Assembly: GCA_022575985.1 (NCBI GenBank)
Contig: JAKSXM010000007.1
Coordinates: 34,226,501 to 34,290,500 of the forward strand
DNA from: Anagrus nilaparvatae
Taxonomy: Eukaryota; Arthropoda; Insecta; Hymenoptera; Mymaridae
Length of the DNA stretch: 64,000 nucleotides
Reading direction: 5' to 3'
Shown here: piece by piece, positions 21,165 to 32,999 of the stretch
How the letters are laid out: every line of letters starts with the position of its first letter
How positions within the stretch are numbered: position 1 is the stretch's first letter
The notes under the pieces: generated by a model
Seen by the model: only the letters and a program-made list of their open reading frames with translations
Database searches by the model: none
Told to the model about the DNA's origin: nothing
Position numbers and translations under genes: made by a program

Positions 21165-22089
21165 ACCGCCAGCTTGGAAAATCGGAAAATATGCTGGGCA
21201 GAAAAAAAGAAAATTTTCTTTTGTAAAAAAGTTTTTCTTAACCTAGAAAACCACCTGGTAATGTATAATGTTCCTTTTTTCATGGATCTTGGTCTGCCAT
21301 CTTGGAAAATCGGAATATATAATTTTTTTTATATCTTTATATATATATTTTGTAAAAAAATGAAAGTTTTCTTCAACCTTATGGTTTATCACATGGGAAA
21401 TCATCATGGTTCTTTTTGTACCATTCATGCTCTGATTATAACTGAGTAAAACGATATGGATTCCGTATGAAAACAGATGGAAACGTGTTAATGATTTTCT
21501 TGATTTTTTTGATTTTTTCAAACAGAATAAAAATTGTTTTCTTCTAAGCGAATAATTACAGGTCAAATAAATTCCCGCGGAGCTGAGGCAACAAATTTCA
21601 CATCAGTCAAAAGAATGTTATAAAGTTTATCAGTATTGAATTTTTATTGAATTTGAAATTTTCTATTTTTTAACAACTGAAATTTATTTTCTGATCATAG
21701 CCATGTAAAACCAGGTGGATTCCGGACGACATCAGGTGGAATCAGGTAAGATTAGCATTCAGCATTTCCGGAATTTTCCGAATTTTCCACATAATAAAAA
21801 AGTTTTTCCGAGCAAACATATACTGGTAAAATAAATTCGCAGCATAGTTGAATAAAATAATATTAAATCATGATATACTGTTATTTTTTTTTCGGAAATT
21901 TCCTTTTCAACAACTAAAATTATTTTACATAATGTACATAATACTATGTACTATAACTAAAAATACGATAATTAAAAAAAAAAAAAAAAAAAAAAAAAAC
22001 TATTTTTCTGATTAAAACTCATTGAAACCAGATGAAACCAGATGAAACCAGATGAAAGCTGGTAAAGCCGGATGGTTATTTTTGTTAGG
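21165..22089 (-). repeat. Right long inverted-repeat arm
   Basis: Mirror of 8363-9190. It includes two inverted 127-bp units (GGACCGCCAGCTTGG at about 21166 and GGTCTGCCATCTTGG at about 21291), the ATGGGAAATCATCATGG stretch and the end GGTTATTTTTGTTAGG. A long A run at about 21976-22000 is specific to this arm. Confidence 0.75.
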
Positions 22090-22092
22090 GGG

Positions 22093-22172
22093 AGTATATA
22101 AGGGACAGGGACGTAATCAACGCGAGTTTATGATTCCTCGTTAATAAGAAACCATTGCAAACCCCAATCATT
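22093..22172 (-). rRNA. 18S rRNA fragment, proximal part (pseudogene)
   Basis: Continues the 18S copy of 8193-8359 after the insertion: AAGGGACAGGGACGTAATCA, ACGCGAGTTTATGA, ATTCCTCGTT and TTGCAAACCCCAATC follow the order of the 18S gene read on the - strand. About 15 nt after TTATGA are deleted and other bases are changed. Similarity ends near 22172. 22173-22500 is AT-rich up to the HINFP splice acceptor. Confidence 0.85.
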
Positions 22173-22500
22173 GGCATATATGAATTGCTTCCAAGTCATT
22201 GCTTCAATGGTACCGATTTTTCATTGGTTATGTATGATTTTTATTTAAATGTTTAAGCTATTGTTAAAATAGAAATAATTATTTTATCTGAAGGCAAAAG
22301 TAAACTAAAAAAAAAACGTTACCACATTTTTTAGAAATTAAATTTTATTTATATTTTCTCAAGTATTTTCTCCTATATTACGAAAGAAATGGCGTATTTT
22401 GTTGACTTATTAATATTATTTTAATTTTTATCTACATTTTGTATACATTAAATTAATATTTAATTACTTTTAAAATTTAAAGAACAAATTATTTTTTTAG

Positions 22501-22816
22501 TACAAGGATTTCAATGTTCACATTGCAACAAATTTTATCCTACAAAGAGTATTTTAAGAGAACACATGAGAAGCCATATTTTCCACTATAAATGTAATTT
22601 ATGTCACATGAGTTGTGACTCACCGTCAAGTTTATCAAGACATGTTCTATATAGACATAGTGATACTAGGAATTTTCCTTGTAATTGCTGTTCTCATGCT
22701 GCAAAGACGAAAAGAGATTTAGAATTGCACATGAATCTACATTCAGAAAATGGAAATTATCAATGTCATGTCGAAGGTTGTTCATATGCTTGTAAAAATG
22801 CTTATTCTTTAGACAG
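22501..22816 (+). CDS. HINFP: Histone H4 transcription factor HINFP, internal exon with C2H2 zinc fingers
   Basis: Coding exon of a nuclear C2H2 zinc-finger protein. The acceptor is ATTTTTTTAG at 22491-22500 and the donor AG/GTGATT is at 22816/22817. The codon frame begins at 22503, so the preceding intron is phase 1. Fingers: CSHC...REHMRSH, CNLC...SRHVLYRH, CNCC...ELHMNLH, and the first half of CHVEGC...SLDR, whose two His lie in the next exon (46891). The finger spacing, and above all the C-terminal part in that exon, match HINFP/MIZF, which in other animals drives histone H4 gene transcription at the G1/S transition. It is the only clearly functional host gene in the window. The first exons are not recognised here. 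Confidence 0.88.
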
Positions 22817-23377
22817 GTGATTTATTTATTTATTTAAATTATAAAATAGAGAGTATAAGTTAGAATATTTTGAATGCTTTTTTAGTACTGTGGGTGATGA
22901 CGTTAGCCTTTCCTGAAACTTTCTTGTAAAAGTTTGTTTCAATTGTATATCAATATAGACCTGAACTTACAATATTAAAAAATAGTTTAGCTTTCGCAAA
23001 TTCAGTTTCCTAAATAATGGTAAGCTAATATACTAAAAAATTTTAAGACATGGTAAAAAATAATACTTATTCACCGTGGGCTGCAAATTGAGTAAATATT
23101 TTTTACTCAGTCTAAGATTGTTTTTTTGTTTATTGACAGTAAATAATTTAGTTATTAACTCCTCGAGAGTAACAGAAACATGGTTGAAGCGCTAAATGCG
23201 ATTGTTGTAGAAACCGAACAGTATTGTTACCATAAGAACTGAAAATATGTTGGCTAGATTGAGCGTCCTAAAAATCTTCTCGTGCTGTTCCTTTGGATGT
23301 GAAAAGAAATGAATATGCGAACATTTATGGGCTACAAAGACTGACTATTTTGAGGGATGTTCCTTTAGCCAAAAAAA

Positions 23378-23569
23378 TTAGGCCTGTGAATAAATATATA
23401 TCGAAATAAGGCAATTGAAGATTTCAAAACTTTCAGTTAATTTAGCTACCAAAAAGGTAGCACTAAGCTCTAATTTAGGTATAGTTAACAACGGTTTAAT
23501 GGGAGATACTTTTGACTTTCCTTGTAATAAACGTGTCGTACTTTGACTGTAACTTTTACTTATAAACAA
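23378..23569 (-). pseudogene. BEL/Pao retrotransposon fragment (before RNase H)
   Basis: The - strand reads KSKVSPIKPLLTIPKLELSA followed by FLVAKLTE. The pattern K.+V.P.K...IP+LEL.A..L.AKL is the hallmark of the segment between RT and RNase H in BEL/Pao pol proteins. About 60 codons survive and nothing continuous is seen on either side. It is opposite in strand to the second BEL/Pao scrap at 24120, so it is not from one simple insertion. Confidence 0.7.
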
Positions 23570-24119
23570 GCTGCATACGCTAATTTTGACGCGTCCGCAA
23601 AACCGAAAATTTCATATTTTACTATAAATTCATAATCGCTATTAAAAAAAAAAAAAATTTTCTTTTTTTTTCAATTTCAAGAAACAACATGGCAGCTTAT
23701 AAAAATGATCGGACGCGACTCAATATTCTTACAAAACTAATGAAAAAAAAAAAAAATTATCGTTAAAAATTAAAACGTAAGTGCTGTCTTTGTTATCATA
23801 TCAAAGAATTAAAAACTATTAAATTTTGAAAAATAAAATTTTAATATAAAAAAAAGGTAAAAAAAATAAGGTAATAGTAATAAAAAGGTTTTATTTAAAA
23901 AATCTGTAAAGAATAAATATAACAAATCAAAAAAAGTGTAGTCATCAAAAATAGAAAGAAAAGACATTAAAAAAAAAAAATAATGATACAATAAAAAGAA
24001 AGAAGAAAGCCGCAATTAAATCGACATCATCATTTTCCTCATCATCTCGTCGTCAAGGGGAGGTAAAATTTTCAAAAAGAGGCAACGGAACATCAGGAAT
24101 TTTCAATTTGTAACGTTTC

Positions 24120-24420
24120 TGGAGACAGGAGGAGATTTTGGATTTGTCTTCTGGTATGCTTAATTCGGATGAGCAAGAGTGTGCCACCCATTTTAAAAAT
24201 ACTCATTTCAGAAATGCAGATGGTAGATATGTTGTCAGGCTCCCATTCAAAATAGAGTTACAGTTTCCTGGTTTGTATGATGTAGCAAAATATATGCTTT
24301 GAAAAATGGAGAAACGTTTTTTAAATAACCCATGTTTTAGCAAGCTCGATACAGATTTAATGGTAGACTATGTAGAAACTGGTCATATGTCAAATCTTTG
24401 ATATGTCATCCTATGATTGA
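24120..24420 (+). pseudogene. BEL/Pao retrotransposon fragment (protease-RT region)
   Basis: With one frameshift the + strand reads CATHFKNTHFRNADGRYVVR, then LPFKIELQ, then KMEKRFLNNPCF and DYVETGHM. In BEL/Pao pol the block H...T..R...GRYVV+LPF... ER+...NP......Y...GHM precedes the RT core. A TGA interrupts it at about 24300. Old scrap. Confidence 0.7.
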
Positions 24421-25280
24421 TGCCAGATACGCTAGATTCAAATATTTCTTCCGTAAAAAAAAAAATATTTTTAATTAACATTTTCTGTGTTATTACTTTT
24501 TAATCTCACAGTATTCTTGCTAGAAGAACAAATATAAGACTCAAATTCAAACTTCCCTTTATATATTGAAACGGTACGGTAGGAGGACCTGTCGTACCTC
24601 AGGTTCTTTACTATTTGTAGAACTTATCAGACCTGTTAGGTGTTAAACTTCTTAGATAGGAGTTAGCTTTATTAGATCTTACCTGATCTATTAGGTAGAT
24701 CTGCTACATACCTTGAGTATCTAGCTTTTTATTATAATAGACCAATACTTGATGTAATTACTGAAATTATTACATCACTTTAAAAATATATTTCGGTATT
24801 GCGTGACTCCATACAAATAAAAATAAAAATAACCAAATTTCACTTTATAATAATAAAAATAATTAAGTACCTAAATAGTATGCGTTTGGCAGTATATCAA
24901 GCTCTTAATATCCCTTTTATAAATTAAAGGAGTAAAAAATAATAATGGTTGTCCAGGTATCTCTCACTTAAAGCAACTCTAAGTGATCTAATTTTTCTTA
25001 ACCACTTAAGAAGTAACCAACTTAATTTCCAGGTAATGCTCATACGAGAGGTTATAAAATCCTCCTCAAATTATACAGATAAATGCTAAGTAAGCACTCA
25101 TGTTGGTGTCGGTCTGAAGATGCTGAGTTTGGTTTATTATAGAGTAGACAGCTAAACTCTTTGTCCAGCTCGCTGTATGTATTATTGGTAAAAAAGAGGC
25201 AACCAACTTTTTTGAATCACTTGGAGCAACTCTAAGCAGGTAATACCAGGGAGCAATACACCTTTTAAAAAATCCTTTCG

Positions 25281-26143
25281 GTGTGCAACACAGCCGAATA
25301 TTCAAAATTCCTGATTCAAAAAGGGAAAGAGAATTGCTACGTTTGGGCCAAGTACGAGGAGACAACTTATATAAGTTGCTATCTCTCCCCAAACGACAGC
25401 TCAGAAGAGCTGGCTACAAAGCTGGCCAGCATCGAGAGCACGGTTCGAACGGTGACCGGTGGCGTCATCCTTGCTGGAGACTTCAACACCAGGGCCTTGA
25501 AATGGGGCATGCTAACGACTAACCCCAGGGGACGAATGGTGCTCGAAATGGCCACTAGATGCAAACTAGTGGTCCAGAATAGAGGCAACAGGCCCACCTA
25601 TGAGAGAGCGGGGAGGGGTGCCTTTATCCCGGACATAAAATTCGCAACAGAAGGTGCGTATGGGAGAATAGGTGACTGGAAGGTGATGGATGGCTGCAAT
25701 GGTAGTGATCACAATTACATCGCCTTCCGGGTATTGGAAGGAACCTCACAACGACCTCCGTACAGAAGGCGCCCCCTGGGTTGGAATGTTCCAAAGATGG
25801 ACAAAGACAGATTCGAGGAGTATCTTCGAATCGAGTCAGCACTGATCCCTCCCCCGAGAGCCAGTGTATTGATAGACTCCCGAAATAGCTGAGTTCCAAA
25901 AGGACAAACCTGAGGCTACTGCGCTTTCTCAGGATCACAAAGAGGCCAAACACCGGCTTGCTAAGGGCATCTATCAAAGCAAGGCTTGATGTCTGCGTTC
26001 ACTACGCAAAGATTTAAACAAGGACCCCTGGGGCGAGTCGTAATGGGCAAGTTGAACCGGGGGTCTGACAACATGATGGACTAGGCGTCGACGGAACGGA
26101 TCGTCGGTGCTCTCTTCCCTGAGAGATCTATCCGGGAAAACCC
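25281..26143 (+). pseudogene. R1-clade LINE family A fragment: endonuclease to start of RT
   Basis: APE-type endonuclease, C-terminal two thirds, open from 25281 to 25892. It shows AGDFNTRALKWGM, IPDIKFATEGAYGRIGDW, the catalytic SDH in NGSDHNYIAFRV, and RPPYRRRPLGWNVPKMDKDR. The YWW linker is lost by deletion, and the rest (25893-26143) is an out-of-frame remnant reaching GGGCAAGTTGAACCGGGGG and ATCCGGGAAAACCC, where it is cut off by the next element. The endonuclease nicks target DNA for reverse transcription. It is the best-preserved endonuclease of family A here and served to recognise the other copies. Confidence 0.88.
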
Positions 26144-26152
26144 AATGTCGAT

Positions 26153-28440
26153 AAAATGGCTTGGGCAAACTAAATTGCTAAATTGCTAAAATTGTAATTA
26201 TTCATGAAAATTCGTTTTATAAGTCTCAAAAATTGTCTAAAAGCTTAAAATTTTTAAAAAATTTATACTCGTCTTTATTCATTAAATAGTTACCAGAAGT
26301 TTTTTTTTGCCGTTGAACCAATTAAGACCTCTGTGTTATAATGGTCTACTTGCAATGACTTCAAATATTAAAATAAGTTTTCCTTAAATAAAATATTAAT
26401 TTGTTCATTTTCATTTACATTTCATTTATAACAATTTTTAATTATTAATACGAAAAAAATTTTAATTGCCTTTAATTCTATATAAAATAAATTCGTCTTT
26501 ATAAAAAATAGTAATAATTTAAAGTATTCTGGTTCCTGGAATATATTGTTTTATTTAAATAATAGAATATTATTTATTAAATTATAAACTTAGAAGAGTT
26601 TATAAAGAAGGTCATTGAATATTTACAAAGGGCTCGTCACGTGGCTGCAGCTCGCGCGCGAACATGAAAAATTATGGCTAATGGCCTTGACTTATATGAG
26701 CTCATAGAAATTTTACGTTATCAATTATTCGTAAATGTCATAAAGGTTACTTATGATAAATTTGCAAACTAGTGCGTATAAACAAAACTAATAATAAAAT
26801 ACCTCTATAACTTTTGCAAATACTTGACACGCACGATATTTCAATACACTCACTTACACGTATATAAAGAATAACACGCACTTTGACGCACGAGATTATT
26901 AAAATTAGCCTCGTGGTAGCTTTCGCAAAATTAATAATAAAATACAAAATTGATAGGATTATAATATGTATGTGATCACTTAATAATAATAATTTTTTAC
27001 CTTAAGGATTTTATCACTTCAGAGATTTTATTTTATCTCAAGAGAAAAGAATACAAAAAAAGTATAAGTCCTACATATGACTTTATATTATAACTAATAA
27101 TAAATTTTGTTGACAAACTTAAATCGAACTTATTTAATTATATAGAAAAACTAAAAAAAACTGGTAGCTATAGTTAAGCTAATTATATCAATTATAAAAA
27201 TAAAGAAAAACTATTTTTTGGAGCTATTATTAGAGAAATGTGCTCTTGATACCTTGTAGTCTAAAGCGACAATGCCGATCTTCGTGCGCGGGGGAAAGCT
27301 TTTCATGCGAGCCCCGCAAGCCGCGGGCTCTTTCTTTTATAACTTTATAACGCGGCAATATTTAAAATATATTCTGCGTTACACTAAGGAAATAAGTGAT
27401 TTTTTGAATAAGTTAACTTTGCTACTTGAATAGTAAAGAAACAAATTCCATTTTTAAATTTATTTATAATAAATAATTATTTGTACTTTTAATCTTTTGA
27501 TCATAAAGAATTTGTAGAAATATATTTTTTAAGTGCTAAATGAAAAATTAAACCATGATGAAAATCAAAGAAAAGTGTGTGATCCCCTACGAAAAAAAAA
27601 TATTTTTTTGTTGATAAAATTAAAACTTACTATTATTATTTATAAAGACGAATTTATTTTATATATAATCAAAGGCAAATAAATTTTTTTTTTTATTAAT
27701 AATAATAAATTGTTCTAAATGAAATGTAAATGAAAATGAATAAATTAATATTTTATTTAAGGAAAACTTATTTTAATATTTGAAGTCATTGCAAGTAGAC
27801 CATTATAACACAGAGGTCTTAATTGGTTCAACGGCAAAAAAAAACTTCTGGTTAGTTTTATTTTTTTAATGTAAGTGTAACTTTTCAAGCCCCGTAAACC
27901 GCAATTTTGTAACACTAATTCTTTCATCGTTATAGTAAATAAACTAAAAGCCCATTTCTAGCCCAAAATGACCAATTTTCAAATTATTGCTAAAATTGTA
28001 ATTATTCATGAAAATTCGTTTTCTAGGTCTCAAAAATTTTCTAAAAGCTTACAATTTTAAAAAAATTTTTACTCGTCTTTTTTCATTAAATAGTTTCCAA
28101 AATATCGTTTTTCAAAGATAATGATAAAAATACTTTTTTTAAAAATTCTTAATTTGGGACTCTGACTTTAAATTATCATATTTGAAAAAAAAATCAATCA
28201 AAAAAGATGAGTAAAAAATTGTTGGAAACACGTTGCTTGTAAAAAAATTTTGAGACCTATAGAAGTTATTTTTATGAAAATATATAATTTTGGCGGCAAT
28301 TTAAAAGTCATTAATTAAAAAAACTTAAAATAGACAATTATAGGTCCCATGAAAGTCGGGCAGACGAGCAGCACGGATTTTCTAGTAGGAAGGAATCGAC
28401 GTAAAAAAATATATTTGAAAAGTTTGCCCAAGCCGATTTT
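26153..28440. mobile_element. Terminal-inverted-repeat element, outer of a nested pair
   Basis: AAAATGGCTTGGGCAAACT at 26153-26171 is mirrored by AGTTTGCCCAAGCCGATTTT at 28421-28440, with one or two differences. The phrase TTGCTAAAATTGTAATTATT (26180s and 27990s) occurs twice in direct orientation inside, so the element is itself rearranged. No transposase. It directly follows the cut LINE fragment. Confidence 0.5.
26293..27851. mobile_element. Inner terminal-inverted-repeat element with TTA duplication
   Basis: Ends CCAGAAGTTTTTTTTTGCCG (26293 onward) and its reverse complement (to 27851), with inverted arms of about 250 bp, including GACCTCTGTGTTATAATGG and TTGCAATGACTTCAAATATT. TTA stands on both sides (26290-26292, 27852-27854). 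A 3-bp TTA duplication is typical of PIF/Harbinger. The 1.5-kb interior is non-coding, with two GC-rich patches (26640-26660 and 27285-27335). Confidence 0.55.
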
Positions 28441-30070
28441 GTTCACATTTTAGGTCAACTTTCCGGTACGTTCAAGCACGGTGTGGTATGTAATCTATAA
28501 AAATTAGATATTGATGAATATTAATTATTAATTATTATATTAATTATTGCTCTTGTTGATTATCATATCTTAAATTTTATTCATTTAAATTCTTTTATAA
28601 AGTATTTTATAAATCATTCTATTTTTAAGCTCCACATTTTTTATTTTTACGCAAAGTCTATTTATCCAGAAATTTTTTACATAAAATGCACTCATACATT
28701 TAAAAAAAAAATATTTTAAACCTCTACTTAAGGTTTGTTTTGCTTGTTTTTCTGCACTCTGCACAGAATATTAAAAATTTTTTTGAATAATTGACTAAAT
28801 TTGTTTAGTACTTTATAAAATTTAAATATAATTTTTAAAAAATTTTAATTATTATGAATGAAATCTTTGAAAAAGTTTTTGAAATTTCCAGGTTATTTAT
28901 CCAGAATTTCTGGGTAAATAGACGCAGCCTATTTATTAACCTTCAATTAATTTAATTTCAAGATATTTATTTAATTACAAATAAAATACATATTTATATA
29001 CATATGCATCCCTTTAATTACATATAATAAGGCACTCTAATATAGTCTTTTTTATCATATAAAAAAATTTTTGATTAAAAAAATTGTCTAAATAGTAATT
29101 TTTGGACTTACAGTAGAATAAAAAAAATATATCTATATATGTATAGTAATCAATAAAACTCTTATTTACAGTTTTTACTTTGAAACTAAATTTTAATAAG
29201 ACTATATAGTTTAAAAAAATTTTTTTTAATTATACCTTTTGTTGCTGTGATTCTTTACTTTTTTACAATGCTTTTGTCATTTTTGACAGCTTTTATTGCT
29301 GATGTTAGAAGAAAGAATTTATATAAAATAATTCTTTTATAGTGAACAAATTTGATTTGCTTTAATTTATTTTTATCTTTTTATATAAGAATATAATATG
29401 CTATAGTTTATTACTTTTTTTTTCTTAAATATAAAAACTTTTATTAATTAATCAATCGGACGTAAGAAAGATTGCTTATAAATTAATAATTGCTTATAAA
29501 TTAAACATTCGTTTTATAAAAAAAAAAATTTGATACAAACATAAGGAAATTTCAATTTCAAATATAAAGCCATCTTCAGTTGATAAAAAAGGTTTTATTT
29601 TAAAGGCCGTTTCCTCAATTGCTGTCAATATATATTTGCTTGCATAGTTGTGTTAAAAAAAAGGCTTTAATGTATGGAACTTGTGGGGTAGGAATTTGTA
29701 TGAAAATATAACTGAAATATTTAATTGATTGTAACATTTATTTGCAAAAATAATATTTTTGTCATTAAGTTGATTACTACAAATGTATAGATTTTAAAGT
29801 GCAAATTGAGGTAAATTTATATTAGCATATTTCCTTATTAGTTTTGGAGAAAATTTTTTATATTTGAAATAATAATCACACACTTTTGTTAAAAATTTTT
29901 ACTTTTTTCTAACACTTACTTTTAAAAATGGATCCATTTGATAAAATTGAAAAAACCAAAATGCGTTTTTATTTTTAATTTTATACAATGGTAAATAATT
30001 TTCCATGACTCGATAACAAGAAAATCTGATAATATAAAATGAAAATAATAAATTATAGAAGTATTTTATA

Positions 30071-30355
30071 CTAGCTGATTGGCCTCGCGATGCTCCGCTT
30101 AACCAAATAAACAATTTTGTGGATTAATTTATTTATATTATGATCATATGTGTTTAGTTATAATAAATTTAATCATACGTGATTAAAAAGGAATTAATTT
30201 TTATTTAAAAATGAATGAGAACAGAATTAATTTTATACGTACCTCTAAATTTACTAACAAAAAAATTTTATACATATATAGAAAAAGTTACATTATTATT
30301 TATAAATATTTATAACTAATGAGATATATTTTATAACATTAATAATTATTAATCT
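30071..30355 (-). repeat. Helitron-like 3' end, copy 1
   Basis: On the - strand the repeat ends GAGGCCAATCAGCTAG followed by T, the CTAG/T end of Helitrons. A second copy of about 285 bp with the same end lies at 61331-61630. No good hairpin precedes the CTAG, and no Rep/helicase is present. Confidence 0.4.
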
Positions 30356-30938
30356 CTCTATTATAAAATTCTAAACGCTGCCGCCACCGACATGGGTCAT
30401 TTGGGCACCCCTATTTGGGCAGTCCTGTTTGGGCATTTTACATTTGCACACAATACTGTCAGGCACTTCTAAATTTTAGACTATTATATTTTACTAATTT
30501 ATGTTACAGGGGGGTTCTTTAGAAATAAAAGATAAAAATTAAGAAAATGGGAAAACCAATTACCCATGTAAAATAGTTGGTATAGATAATATACAAATTG
30601 TATATAACATTGTATACTAAAAGCAAATATAAGTAAATATAGCTGTATACAATAATGATTCTATACAATTTATCTATTGTATACAATCAAATGAGATTTG
30701 CCAAAGTATAAATCGATAAATTCGAAAAAGGGAAATAGAAAATAAAATAAAAATTTTTGCTCCAGCTATAGATTTCTTGTTTCACGGTTCCAGGCTCCAG
30801 GAATCCTGTAGAAACCTAAAAATAAAAAAACAAATGTAAATGTAAATATTCTTTATTTTGCAATTAAACAAAAATACAGTAATCAAATAAAATAAAATAT
30901 ACATATTAGTATTTTACATCATAGTAAATAATTGATAA

Positions 30939-31325
30939 TTAACATTGGTAAATTAAAATAAATAAGTGAAATATATTAAAATAAAATAATAAAATAATAA
31001 GTAATAAGTAATAAGTAATTGTCTTGTAACAAAAGGCCGGAATGTCATATTTATGAAAACACCCTCGCAAGGGATCAAGTGTAAGGAGATATTTGTGCAT
31101 AGCAGTTTTAAATGAGTTAATTGAAGGTAGAAACCGAATTTCTGCGGATAAGGAGTTCCAAAGTCTAGCGCCTCTGTATCGAAAAGTGTTTTTGATATTA
31201 GGTATGGTGATTTCTTTTGAACGCAGAGTACCTCTTGCATTCTCTTTAGGAATGTACTTGGTAAAAGATTCGCTCAGATATGAGGGTTGATGTAACCGCA
31301 GGATTTTATAAATTATTATAGCCAA
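30939..31325 (-). pseudogene. CR1-like LINE, C-terminal domain of ORF2
   Basis: Reads RGTLRSKEITIPNIKNTFRY and RGARLWNSLSAEIRFLPSIN, then SFKTAMHKYLL. The R.S..I..P...T..YR..G.RLWN.L...IR....SFK....K.L pattern is the well-known tail of CR1/Jockey-type ORF2 proteins. It follows the RT block with a frame break around 31330-31350. Confidence 0.8.
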
Positions 31326-31349
31326 AAAGTAATGCCTGCGTGAATTAGT

Positions 31350-32180
31350 TCATAACCATCCCAACTTACGCCTAAAACGGGTTATATATTCATCTTTGCG
31401 TATGCCGTAAATATACCTCAGTCCAGGATTGCATAGTCTTTGTAACCTCATTTTTAGTGTGTTGTTTGCATTTAAGTAAACAACTGAACAATAATCAAAA
31501 TGATCGTGTACGTAATTGCTCTGTAGTGCAGTGTCGGATAAATAAGTGTATAGGACACGGTTTACTTTTTTCTCAATTGTTGTAACGTGACTGTTCCAGT
31601 TTAGTCTGCTGTCAAGAATAACACTTATACTAGACACCTCATCTACAAAAGGAGTGATGATTCCATTTCCTAAGTCTATTCCCGATAAATTTAAGCTGTT
31701 TAAACGATTGACAAAGGTACTCGTGCCAAAATATATAGCTTTCGTTTTTCCATGATTGAGCCGAAGGGAAATACCGTCAGCCCAAGCAGACATGTTACGA
31801 GCAGTTTCAGATAATAAAGCTGTGGCCTCCAGTACATTTTCAGGTGATATTTGACAGTAGACCTGTAGGTCATCTGCGTAAAGTATGTGTCGTACATTAG
31901 CTGGTAAGTGTAATTTTACATCATTAATATATAGACAAAACAGCAAAGGTCCGAGTACCGAGCCACGGGGAACCCCAAGATTAACACTTAGTGGATCAGA
32001 ACGAAATGTTTTAGAGATAACTTGTAAACTTCTACTTTCTAAGTAGGATTTGATCCATAATAGTGACGTCCTGGAGAATCCCATTTTCATCAACCGTGGT
32101 AACAATTTTGAGGGCAAAATCGTATCAAACGCCTTGCTGAAGTGAAATTGTAGTAATAATGTTATCTGTCTATTGTTCAT
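31350..32180 (-). pseudogene. CR1-like LINE reverse transcriptase, palm and thumb
   Basis: The - strand reads FSKAFDTILPSKLLPRLMKM, GVPRGSVLGPLLFCLYINDV, then the catalytic LYADDLQVYC at about 31865-31890, LNHGKTKAIYFG, and VILDSRLNWNSHV in place of the usual GV.LD..L.W..H. The motif style (Q/R-GS.LGPLLF..YINDL and YADD) is that of the CR1/Jockey group, unlike the R1 elements elsewhere in the window. The frame is open here but joined to the upstream part (32345-32968) by a frameshift. Confidence 0.88.
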
Positions 32181-32344
32181 TCCTTTTTGTATATCGTCAG
32201 TTAATTTTAGTAGTAGTGTTTCTGTACTACTGTGCTGTCTATAACCAGTCTGAAATGGGTCGAGTAAGCTGTTACTTGTTAAGAATGTAGTAATTTGATC
32301 GTGTGCCAGTTTTTCTAAGACCTTAGACAGAAAGCAGAGCAGAG

Positions 32345-32968
32345 CTACTGGCCTAAAATCAGAGCATGATGAAGGATTCGAGTTTTCTTAATTGCTACTA
32401 GTAACGATTTTTTCCAGCTAAGAGGAAAAATGCCTTTAAACAGAGACTCATTGAAGAGTTTGACAAGGAAGGGGCCAAGTGTAGGTAATGACTTAGCTAT
32501 TACTTTTTGAGGTATACCATCGTCACCCGTAGCCTGAGATGAAAAGTGAGCTACCGCCAAAATTACGTCATTGAGTGAAACCTGCGAGAATCGAAAGCCT
32601 TCTTTAGGCGCGTTAGCAATTAGATCTTCGATGTTGTTCAGATTTGAATCTTGAGATGACGAATAAGACAATCCCGCAAAGAATTTATTTATTTCATCTG
32701 GCGCAAAATCGTGAAGATCTGATTTAGGAGCGGGTAGCAGCCCGAGATGCCTAAGTTCTCGCCAAATATCTTTGCCATTTGTAAGCGCATTATTAATATG
32801 CTCTTGATAAAAAGAGTTACGCGCTTGTTCAGAAGACATTTCAACTTCGCATGAGAGCCTTATAAGTTCTTTTAGGTGATAAAGACTTTTTGATCTTAGG
32901 TAGCATTTTTCAAGCGCCTTGCGTTTTTTAACAAGCAGTTTTAGTTCAATATTGATACAAGGCTGCAT
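32345..32968 (-). pseudogene. CR1-like LINE, pre-RT and RT fingers
   Basis: Reads KKRKALEKCYLRSKSLYHLK, a linker, FFAGLSYSS, and the RT start FSSQATGDDGIPQKVIAKSL followed by FNESLFKGIFPLSWK. The D-G-I-P and F..SL..G.FP..WK blocks are RT motif 1-2 elements. The frame is lost after KKTRILHHALILG, where the RT should continue with the Y-R-P-I block; a short deletion there puts the palm in another frame. Confidence 0.8.
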
Positions 32969-32999
32969 GTTTTCACTGTTTTAAGGGGAGCAAGCTGAT

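Larger units (their letters stand above)
8363..22089. mobile_element. 13.7-kb block with long terminal inverted repeats, inserted in an 18S rRNA gene copy
   Basis: Both edges carry the same sequence in opposite orientation. CCTAACAAAAATAACC opens the left side at 8363 and its reverse complement closes the right side at 22089. The arms continue to match for roughly 0.8-0.9 kb (8363-9190 against 22089-21165), including the ATGATGATTTCCCATGTG and CTATGCTGCGAATT stretches. Outside the arms lie the two halves of an 18S fragment, in the same orientation and in the correct order, so the block is an insertion into rDNA. No clear target-site duplication is visible. No transposase belonging to the arms was found; the interior is mostly other elements. 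A foldback-type element later filled by insertions is the likeliest reading. Confidence 0.7.

Noticed and set aside
8193..22172. Working 18S rRNA gene
   Set aside because: Only about 240 nt of the 3' end, with changed invariant bases, a deletion and a 13.7-kb insertion.
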